A program made the translations under genes and the position numbers. This document shows, in pieces, positions 5,993 through 11,200 of a stretch of DNA of 15,031 nt (its first letter is position 1; each line of letters opens with the position of its first letter). The notes beneath the pieces are model-generated. The model was not told the origin of the DNA and searched no databases. It worked only from the letters and a program-made list of their open reading frames with translations. This DNA is from an uncultured bacterium (GTDB lineage Bacteria; Patescibacteriota; Minisyncoccia; Phycocordibacterales; UBA5272): the NCBI GenBank assembly GCA_903834855.1, contig CAILKS010000018.1:1-15031 (forward strand), read 5' to 3'.

Positions 5993-6379
5993 ATGAAAAT
6001 CAATTATCAATTGGTGTCGCGTGTTTTAATTGCATTACTTTTCGTAATGGCAGGCATACAAAAAATTATGGGATTTAGTGGAACAGTTGGATACATTGGA
6101 TCTCTTGGTATTCCAGCTGCAACACTTGTGGCTATACTTGTTATAATTATTGAAGTTCCAGTAGCTCTAGCTTTTGCTTGGGGATATCGTCTTTGCACAA
6201 CAGGTGCCATTTTAGCTATATTCACAGTTCTAACAATTGCCCTTGTTCACAATCACTTGCCAGGGGATATGGTTATGATTTTGAAAAATATCGCAATCAT
6301 TGGTGGTATATTAGGTGCTATGACTTGCTGTGATTGTGGAAAGTGCCCAGTTGGAACTTGTGTTAAAAAAGCTGAATAG
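5993..6379 (+). CDS. DoxX-family membrane protein with Cys-rich tail
   Basis: A 128-residue integral membrane protein with four predicted helices (about 7-26, 40-62, 68-86, 94-110). The opening SRVLIALLFVMAGIQKIMGF and the later KNIAIIGGILG are DoxX-family features. DoxX proteins are small quinone- or redox-associated membrane proteins whose reactions are mostly unproven. Unusual here is a C-terminal tail with five cysteines in twelve residues (C112, C113, C115, C118, C123: CCxCx2Cx4C), which could bind a metal or take part in thiol chemistry. No SD precedes the ATG. Downstream is a strong bidirectional terminator. The gene may be cotranscribed with rsmE. Confidence 0.85.
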   Translation: MKINYQLVSRVLIALLFVMAGIQKIMGFSGTVGYIGSLGIPAATLVAILVIIIEVPVALAFAWGYRLCTTGAILAIFTVLTIALVHNHLPGDMVMILKNIAIIGGILGAMTCCDCGKCPVGTCVKKAE

Positions 6380-6397
6380 TTAAATTAATGTGCAAAC

Positions 6398-6429
6398 ACA
6401 AAAGCGAACCCGTAAGGGTTCGCTTTTGT
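6398..6429. terminator. Bidirectional intrinsic terminator (DoxX gene / trigger-factor gene)
   Basis: A perfect 14-bp stem (6398-6411 with 6416-6429), loop GTAA, A-rich on the left and T-rich on the right. It lies between convergent genes and can stop both. Confidence 0.9.
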
Positions 6430-6515
6430 ATTTTGTTTATATTTTTATTACTTACAGATTTTCTGCTTACGTCAGCCGAGTCAGAAATTAGATGAGATAC
6501 TTTTGTATTTCAAAG

Positions 6516-6628
6516 GTCAGAAATTATTCCAGATACGAGGCACGGAGTGCGTGCGAGGAAACGTAGTTACTGCTACGTTGACGAGCACGCGAGGCTCCGT
6601 AACAAAGTAGATGGGATGATTTATGAAC
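6516..6628. repeat. Fold-back palindromic repeat, copy B, overlapping the trigger-factor stop codon
   Basis: A 113-nt imperfect palindrome. The core runs CCAGATACGAGGCACGGAG (6528-6546), then ACGTAG (6561-6566), CTACGT (6573-6578) and CTCCGTAACAAAGTAGATGG (6595-6614). The outer arms (6516-6530 with 6613-6628) pair with one bulge, one mismatch and G-U pairs. The right arm holds the last two codons and stop (6621-6623) of the trigger-factor gene. A partial direct repeat of the left side (TCAGAAATTA, then GATAC) lies at 6481-6500. Confidence 0.8.
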
Positions 6629-7679
6629 TTTGCTCAAGGAACTTGAGAACTTTTTCGTTTGTGAGAGCCTGATACAGGTACCCCTTCGCTCTCTCCTCAT
6701 CCACATCCTGCATCTGCGTCATCAATCTAACTAATTCGACTTCAACTTCTTCTTCAGTTGCAATTAATTTTTCAGCTTCAGCAATTTTATGCAAAACAAG
6801 TTGACTCATTGCACGTTTGCCAGCATCTGTTCTCCAAGAAGCTTTCATTTCTTCTTCAGTTTTCTTTGAATGAGTAAGATAGTCTTCCCATGTTCCACCA
6901 TAACGAGTAACATCGGCTTTCATTTGTGAAAGCATATTACTCAATTCATTTTCAATTATGGCATCTGGCAATTCTGTTTTTGTTTCAGCAATCAATTTCT
7001 CCATAATTGCAGCACGACGCTTTTCACGTGACTTCTGCTCCTTCTCAAGCTTCATATTCTCTCCGATTTTTGTACGTAAATCATTTAAAGTTTTAAAATC
7101 ATCTCCAAAACTTTGAGCAAATTCATCATTTAATTCTGGAATTGTAACTTCGTCTTGTGAGTGGTCATGTCCTTCATGGTCCGCGTGATCATGACCTTCA
7201 TGCTCATGAGCATGCTGATGTGAACGACCTTTTCTAAGTTCTTCGACAACATCATCAATATCTTTATCTGTTACTTCAATTTTTTCCTCAACAACAACTT
7301 CCTTTGCAGTATTTTTATAAGAAGGGAGTTCTACTTCTGGAATAATAGGAACAATCATAGTTAACTCAAGTGGATTTCCTTTTGCTAACTTTGTGATAGT
7401 AACTTTTGGATCAGCAACTGGATTAAACTTGTGTTCTTTAATTGCTTCAACATAAGCATCTCGAAGTGCTATATTTGCCATCTCTTCTAAAATAGTCATT
7501 TCGCCATATTTCTTAATAATCATATCCTCTGGAGCATTTCCTTTGCGGAAACCATCTATTTCAACAACTTGCTGAATAGCTTTGAATCCTTTTTCGCGAT
7601 AAGCTTCGAAAGCTTTTTCATCAACGACAACGTCTAGCTGTATTTCTGATTTTGGGAGTTTTGTAAGTTTTATTTTCAT
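6621..7679 (-). CDS. tig: Trigger factor lacking the PPIase domain, with a His-rich linker
   Basis: A 352-residue trigger factor, the ribosome-bound chaperone that meets nascent chains at the exit tunnel. The N-terminal ribosome-binding domain is intact, with the signature GFRKGNAP (43-50). The C-terminal helical cradle starts near 178 (TIPELNDEFAQSFGDD) and continues to the end. The FKBP-like prolyl isomerase domain that normally lies between (about 100 residues) is missing. Instead there is a short linker containing nine histidines in twenty residues (154-173) mixed with Glu, Asp and Gly. The length fits loss of the domain (E. coli has 432 residues). Isomerase activity is therefore not expected; the linker could bind Zn or Ni. 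The ATG has no SD. The stop codon is inside fold-back repeat copy B. Confidence 0.93.
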   Translation of the reverse strand: MKIKLTKLPKSEIQLDVVVDEKAFEAYREKGFKAIQQVVEIDGFRKGNAPEDMIIKKYGEMTILEEMANIALRDAYVEAIKEHKFNPVADPKVTITKLAKGNPLELTMIVPIIPEVELPSYKNTAKEVVVEEKIEVTDKDIDDVVEELRKGRSHQHAHEHEGHDHADHEGHDHSQDEVTIPELNDEFAQSFGDDFKTLNDLRTKIGENMKLEKEQKSREKRRAAIMEKLIAETKTELPDAIIENELSNMLSQMKADVTRYGGTWEDYLTHSKKTEEEMKASWRTDAGKRAMSQLVLHKIAEAEKLIATEEEVEVELVRLMTQMQDVDEERAKGYLYQALTNEKVLKFLEQSS

Positions 7680-7735
7680 GTTTGGGGTAGTTGGTGGTTA
7701 CTAGTTACTGGTTTATGGTATACGATTAAATACGA

Positions 7736-7768
7736 CACTGGATTCCAAATCAAGTTTGGAATGACACA
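7736..7768. repeat. Small REP-like palindrome between ppa and the trigger-factor gene
   Basis: ATTCCAAA (7742-7749) pairs with TTTGGAAT (7755-7762) around TCAAG, flanked by ACTGG and GACAC. The layout CTGGATTCC-TCAAG-GGAATGAC resembles a dispersed palindromic repeat known from several bacterial groups (recalled, not checked). It may act as a weak terminator for ppa. Confidence 0.5.
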
Positions 7769-7788
7769 CATCAAACACAAAAATAGTT

Positions 7789-8322
7789 TTAGGACTTTTG
7801 AAATTCTTTTTTGTATAGTTCTATGGACTCCATAATCACTTCCTTTGATGCCTTTGCATCTCTAATTGTAGGAATTGTTACAACTTTATTTTCAATAGTC
7901 TTATAAGTCAAAAAGAAGTGTTCAATTTCTTTTATTGTGTGCTCATTTATATCTCCAAGATCATTAACTTTTTTGAATCTGACATCGTGAACAGGTACGG
8001 CAATAATTTTTGCATCACTATCTCCTCCATCTATCATGTCCATTACCGCAACAGGTCTTGCTTCAACTAAAATACCAGGAACAAGAGGATATGTTGTAAG
8101 TAATACGACATCTAGTGGATCTCCATCATGCCAATGAGTTTGGGGTACAAAGCCATAATCAAAAGGATAATCCTGAGCAGTCTTCATAACACGATCTAGT
8201 TTTATAAGACCTGTTTTTTTATCAATTTCGTATTTATTTTTTGAGCCTTTGTTAATCTCAACAATAACATTAATTTCATTTGGAATATTATCTCCGTGAG
8301 AAATATCGTGTAGTAAATTCAT
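7789..8322 (-). CDS. ppa: Inorganic pyrophosphatase, family I (soluble)
   Basis: A 177-residue type I pyrophosphatase, which hydrolyses diphosphate to two phosphates with Mg2+ and so pulls biosynthetic reactions forward. The length is that of the hexameric bacterial enzymes. All active-site residues known from the E. coli enzyme have counterparts: E22, K30, E32, R44, Y52, Y56, the signature DGDPLD (66-71, with D66, D68, D71), D98, D103, K105, and Y140-K141. The protein should be fully active in the cytoplasm. It lies 48 nt downstream of nusA on the same strand, with no terminator between, so readthrough is likely. A possible -10 (TATACT, 8362-8357) could add its own promoter. There is no SD; the leader is A/C-rich, like that of the trigger-factor gene. 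Confidence 0.97.
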   Translation of the reverse strand: MNLLHDISHGDNIPNEINVIVEINKGSKNKYEIDKKTGLIKLDRVMKTAQDYPFDYGFVPQTHWHDGDPLDVVLLTTYPLVPGILVEARPVAVMDMIDGGDSDAKIIAVPVHDVRFKKVNDLGDINEHTIKEIEHFFLTYKTIENKVVTIPTIRDAKASKEVIMESIELYKKEFQKS

Positions 8323-8370
8323 AGGGGTAGGTTATGGTTACTGGTTAATAGTTACTAGTATAATGCAAAA

Positions 8371-9702
8371 TTACTTTGTTTCTTCTTTTATCTCTTCAGC
8401 AACAGGGGATTCTTCTGTAGTTTCTTCAGTTACAACTTCAGTTGAGGCTTCAATTTCTGAATTCTTTGGAGCTGACTCCTCAGTTACATTAAGAGATTCT
8501 AAAACTTCAGCAACTTCTTCAGAAACAGTTTCATTTACAATTTGATTACCTGTAAACATGCCTTCTTCATCAGCTTCTGCAATAGTTTCACCGCCAGAAA
8601 TGATATCGATTTTCCAACCGGTTAATTTTGCAGCAAGGCGAACGTTTTGCCCTCCTTTTCCAATAGCGAGTGATTGTTCATCACGAGAGACTGTGACAAC
8701 CGCTTTCTTTTCTTCTTCGTTTAATTCAATAGAAAGTGCTTTTGCCGGAGAAAGAGCTGTAGCGATAAATCTACGAGCATCCGGTGACCATTCAATAACA
8801 TCAATCTTTTCACCTGATAATTCATCAGTAATAGCTGAAACTCTAACGCCACGTTGACCAACACATGCACCGATTGGATCAACTCTTTCGTCATTTGATT
8901 TAACAGCAATCTTAGAGCGGCTCCCAGGTTCACGAGCAACAGCAACGATTTCTACAACACCATCTCCGATTTCCGCACTTTCATTTTTGAAAAGTTCTAT
9001 CAAGAATTTTGGATGTGTACGTGAAAGTCTGATAGAAAGTCCGCGGAAACCTTCTTCGATTGAGAACAAGAAAGTTTTTACTCTCTCGCCTGGACGAAGT
9101 CTCTCTGAAGCGATTTGCTCTTCAAATGGAAGTATAGCTGTTGTACGTCCAAGGTCGATGAATACTGTTCCACGTTCAATACGTTGAACAACACCAGAAA
9201 CAATTGTGTTTTGTTTGTCAGTAAATTCACCAACTATTGACTCACGCTCTGCTTCACGAAGTTTTTGAACGATAACTTGCTTTGCAGTTTGAGCAGCGAT
9301 GCGTCCGAAATCATCTTTATCATCAAGTGGGAAAATAATTTCCTCACCAAGTTCTGCATTTTTCTTGAAAAGTTTAGCGTCTGTCAAAAACATATGACGC
9401 TCCTCATTAAAACGTGGAAGAAGTTCTTCACCTTCCGCTACGGCTGGTTCAGGTGCTGACTCTTCTTCTTCACTTAAAATACGAACAGTTGTTTCATCAA
9501 CAACTACTTTTACTTGTTCAAAACGTGTCTCACCAGTATCGAAATCAATATTACAACGTACCAATTGGCCACGCTTTCCATATTCTTTTTGATAAGCTGC
9601 TGCAAGAGACTTTTCTACTGCATCAACCACTTTTTCGTGTGAAATCTTTTTTTCTGTTTCGAGCTGTTCTAGGGCTATCTTTAGTGCTTTAATATCCAAC
9701 AT
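8371..9702 (-). CDS. nusA: Transcription termination/antitermination protein NusA
   Basis: A 443-residue NusA, the elongation factor that binds RNA polymerase and modulates pausing, intrinsic termination and antitermination. The N-terminal polymerase-binding domain (1-155) carries an extra acidic Glu/Pro/Ala-rich stretch (about 77-95). The S1 domain follows (about 165-228, VSGVVQRIERGTVFIDLG). KH1 spans about 240-310, with DPIGACVGQRGVRV. KH2 spans about 318-370, with AIGKGGQNVRLAAKLTGW. The C-terminal acidic repeats of E. coli NusA are absent; instead there is a disordered Glu/Thr/Val/Ser tail (about 385-443). No rimP or infB flanks it, unlike the usual nusA operon. A long structured leader with a terminator-like hairpin (9854-9883) precedes it. 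No SD is visible. Confidence 0.96.
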   Translation of the reverse strand: MLDIKALKIALEQLETEKKISHEKVVDAVEKSLAAAYQKEYGKRGQLVRCNIDFDTGETRFEQVKVVVDETTVRILSEEEESAPEPAVAEGEELLPRFNEERHMFLTDAKLFKKNAELGEEIIFPLDDKDDFGRIAAQTAKQVIVQKLREAERESIVGEFTDKQNTIVSGVVQRIERGTVFIDLGRTTAILPFEEQIASERLRPGERVKTFLFSIEEGFRGLSIRLSRTHPKFLIELFKNESAEIGDGVVEIVAVAREPGSRSKIAVKSNDERVDPIGACVGQRGVRVSAITDELSGEKIDVIEWSPDARRFIATALSPAKALSIELNEEEKKAVVTVSRDEQSLAIGKGGQNVRLAAKLTGWKIDIISGGETIAEADEEGMFTGNQIVNETVSEEVAEVLESLNVTEESAPKNSEIEASTEVVTEETTEESPVAEEIKEETK

Positions 9703-9710
9703 ATATTTAT

Positions 9711-9830
9711 AAATAAATATCTTCAGCCATCTGCTTTGTTATGGAGCCTCTCTCGCTCGTCAACGTAGTATTAACTGCGTCTCCCTCGCTCGTTTCTCCA
9801 TGCCTCGCATCTGGCCGAATATCTTTATTT
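9711..9830. repeat. Fold-back palindromic repeat, copy C, in the nusA leader
   Basis: A 120-nt imperfect palindrome. On the minus strand the core reads CCAGATGCGAGGCATGGAG, then ACGCAGTTAATACTACGT, then CTCCATAACAAAGCAGATGG, very close to copy B. The outer arms (9711-9728 and 9813-9830) are also complementary with few mismatches. It ends 8 nt before the nusA ATG, so it forms the last part of the nusA leader. Relative to transcription it lies opposite to copies A and B. Confidence 0.8.
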
Positions 9831-9853
9831 CTATTAAGTTATTCGGTTTTTAT

Positions 9854-9883
9854 AAAAATTCGACCGGCTCTTTCGGAGCCGGT
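9854..9883 (-). terminator. Terminator-like hairpin in the nusA leader (possible attenuator)
   Basis: ACCGGCTC (9863-9870) pairs with GAGCCGGT (9876-9883). On the minus strand it is followed by CGAATTTTTA. It lies about 20 nt after the predicted start of transcription and before the nusA coding region. Confidence 0.6.
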
Positions 9884-9910
9884 TTCACATACACATCAAA
9901 CAATAGATAT

Positions 9911-9938
9911 ATTATAACACTCAAAACCAAAAATGCAA
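9911..9938 (-). promoter_or_regulatory. Predicted nusA promoter with extended -10
   Basis: On the minus strand: TTGCAT (9938-9933), a 16-nt spacer ending in TGT, and TATAAT (9916-9911). The start would be near 9904, giving a leader of about 200 nt. Confidence 0.7.
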
Positions 9939-9954
9939 GTTATGGGGATAACTT
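9937..9954. promoter_or_regulatory. Inverted repeat overlapping the nusA -35 box (operator candidate)
   Basis: AAGTTAT (9937-9943) and ATAACTT (9948-9954) are perfect inverted repeats around GGGG. They overlap the first two bases of the -35. The minus strand also reads TTATCCCCA, one base off a DnaA box. Confidence 0.4.
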
Positions 9955-9969
9955 ATATAAATATTGTCT

Positions 9970-10005
9970 TATAAAGAAAAGCCACGCTCGAAAGCGGGGG
10001 TGGCT
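9970..10005 (-). terminator. Intrinsic terminator of the two-gene small operon
   Basis: AGCCAC (9980-9985) pairs with GTGGCT (10000-10005), with a second inner stem GCT/AGC. On the minus strand it is followed by TTTCTTTAT. It starts 10 nt after the stop of the 44-residue gene. Confidence 0.8.
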
Positions 10006-10015
10006 GGCGGCCGAA

Positions 10016-10150
10016 TCAACTTTTGACTGGTGCAGAAGTGGGGGTAGGGGCCGGAGTAGGTTTCTTTTCTTCTTTCTGTTCAATCTTTGGGCGACTGTTG
10101 GCTAGTGCAGCGGCTGCAATCACGGCTGCAAAAATAAGTGACTTTTTCAT
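10016..10150 (-). CDS. Small secreted or membrane-tethered protein, Pro-rich tail, unknown
   Basis: A 44-residue ORF. ATG at 10150 is preceded by an SD (AAGGA, about 7 nt) that overlaps the stop of the upstream gene. It ends in TGA, the only TGA stop of a complete gene in the window. The N-terminus MKKSLIFAAVIAAAALA is a typical signal peptide or membrane anchor. The rest has a charged stretch (KIEQKEEKK) and a Pro/Thr/Ala-rich tail (PTPAPTPTSAP). It has no recognisable domain and lacks the lipobox cysteine. It is 9 nt downstream of the 79-residue gene and followed by a clear terminator, so the pair form an operon. Composition is richer in GC than the flanks. Function unknown. Confidence 0.65.
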   Translation of the reverse strand: MKKSLIFAAVIAAAALANSRPKIEQKEEKKPTPAPTPTSAPVKS

Positions 10151-10159
10151 GGTAGATCC

Positions 10160-10399
10160 TTAAAAAGGTCGCACGGGAAGGCCGTAAAGCGTATTCATTC
10201 GCTGATCAGACTCTGGTGTCGGCAACTTAGGTGGAGCTGATTTTGCCAACTTTGCTGTCAATTCACTGAAATCACGTGGGCGATTACGAAATTCTGGTGA
10301 CAAAACATCGTGCATTGACCCAAACTTACGAGTCTGCTGGGCAAGTTTCATAAGTTTTTCAAGCCTTTCGACGTCTGATAGGGGTTTAGTTGTAGCCAT
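10160..10399 (-). CDS. Small soluble protein of unknown function
   Basis: A 79-residue ORF. ATG at 10399 was chosen over an in-frame TTG at 10402 because the SD (AAGGAA, 10405-10410) is then 5 nt away instead of 2. The protein is hydrophilic, with a predicted helix (about 7-24, SDVERLEKLMKLAQQTRK), a basic middle (SPEFRNRPRDFSELTAKLAK) and a Pro-containing C-terminus (SAPPKLPTPESDQRM...GLPVRPF). No membrane segment, signal peptide or known family was recognised. It is the first gene of an operon with the 44-residue secreted protein. A 16-bp palindrome lies in its leader. Confidence 0.65.
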   Translation of the reverse strand: MATTKPLSDVERLEKLMKLAQQTRKFGSMHDVLSPEFRNRPRDFSELTAKLAKSAPPKLPTPESDQRMNTLYGLPVRPF

Positions 10400-10420
10400 C
10401 AAATTTCCTTTAAAACAACA

Positions 10421-10436
10421 AGGTTGAATTCAACCT
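10421..10436. promoter_or_regulatory. Perfect 16-bp palindrome in the leader of the small operon
   Basis: AGGTTGAATTCAACCT is a perfect palindrome. A possible extended -10 (TGT then TAAATA, 10446-10441 on minus) would start transcription right at it. It is thus either a repressor operator at +1 or a 5'-terminal mRNA hairpin. Confidence 0.5.
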
Positions 10437-10481
10437 AATCTATTTAACACAAAATACAAATCACTTAAATTAAATAGATTA
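10436..10481. repeat. 12-bp inverted repeat
   Basis: TAATCTATTTAA (10436-10447) is the exact reverse complement of TTAAATAGATTA (10470-10481), with a 22-nt spacer. It spans the predicted promoter of the small operon. Confidence 0.5.
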
Positions 10482-10484
10482 TTT

Positions 10485-10509
10485 AAAAAATAATGTTTAG
10501 TTATTTTTT
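10485..10509 (-). terminator. Weak A/T hairpin after the export ATPase gene
   Basis: AAAAAATAA (10485-10493) pairs with TTATTTTTT (10501-10509), only 2 nt beyond the ATPase stop. With no G-C pairs it is a weak terminator candidate. Confidence 0.35.
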
Positions 10510-10511
10510 CT

Positions 10512-11186
10512 TTATTTTATAATCATTCCGTCTGACAGCTTTATAATTCTATCTGCCATTTTGCCATACTCCTCTTCATGAGTAACCATAACAATGGTCA
10601 AACCATCTTCTTTATTTAATTTCTTAAAAATATCAATCACAATTTTTGAAGAAAAAGAATCTAAGTTTGCTGTTGGTTCGTCAGCAAAAAGAATTTTTGG
10701 TTTATGAGTAATAGCACGAGCTATTGAGACACGCTGTTGCTCCCCACCAGAAAGCTCTGAAGGAAGATTTCCAAAACGATTACTTAAGTCAACACTCTCT
10801 AAAGCTGACATCGCACGCTCTTTTGCGATTTTCATCGTGAAACCTTGCATAAGAAGAGGGACCATAATATTTTCAAGAGCTGTAAGTTCTGGAAGAAGTG
10901 AATAATCCTGAAATACATAACCAAGCTCAGTAAGTCTGTAGTGAGTCTTTTCTCCAGTTGTCATCTTGTCAGTAATATGACCATTTAATTTTATTGAACC
11001 AGACGTTGGTGTATCAAGAAGTGACATCTGATAAAGAAAAGTTGACTTTCCTGCACCACTTCTCCCCATAATTGCCACAAACTCTCCATCATTCACTTCA
11101 AAATCTAACCCTTTTAACACCTGAGTTATTGTTAACCCGTCAGTGAAACTTTTTGTAAGATTTTTTACTTCAATAATTTTTTTCAT
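10512..11186 (-). CDS. ABC transporter ATPase, MacB/LolD-like
   Basis: A 224-residue ATP-binding subunit that powers the permease encoded just upstream. Walker A is GRSGAGKST (41-49), the Q-loop glutamine is Q93 (YVFQDYSLLPEL), the signature is LSGGEQQR (145-152), Walker B is ILFADEPTANLD (165-176) and the switch histidine is H203. The sequence following the Q-loop and the PTANLDS stretch are typical of the MacB/LolD/FtsE group. It is cytoplasmic and should work as a dimer on the inner face of the membrane. It is the last gene of the membrane-fusion-protein/permease/ATPase operon, 14 nt after the permease stop. No SD is visible. Confidence 0.94.
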   Translation of the reverse strand: MKKIIEVKNLTKSFTDGLTITQVLKGLDFEVNDGEFVAIMGRSGAGKSTFLYQMSLLDTPTSGSIKLNGHITDKMTTGEKTHYRLTELGYVFQDYSLLPELTALENIMVPLLMQGFTMKIAKERAMSALESVDLSNRFGNLPSELSGGEQQRVSIARAITHKPKILFADEPTANLDSFSSKIVIDIFKKLNKEDGLTIVMVTHEEEYGKMADRIIKLSDGMIIK

Positions 11187-11200
11187 AGTTATGTGTGAAT

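Noticed and set aside
9265..9692. Plus-strand ORFs opposite nusA
   Set aside because: Shadows of the nusA codon pattern without initiation signals. The same applies to frames opposite rny (2114-2320), rsmE (5389-5766), the permease and the adaptor.
10016..10018. TGA read as glycine (alternative code)
   Set aside because: Read-through would run straight into the terminator hairpin, and other genes end in TAA or TAG without needing recoding.
9800..10105. Plus-strand ORF of 101 codons left of the small operon
   Set aside because: It runs through the nusA leader, the nusA promoter and the terminator of the small operon, and its translation is low-complexity.
10400..10402. TTG start for the 79-residue gene
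   Set aside because: Only 2 nt from the SD; the following ATG has proper spacing.
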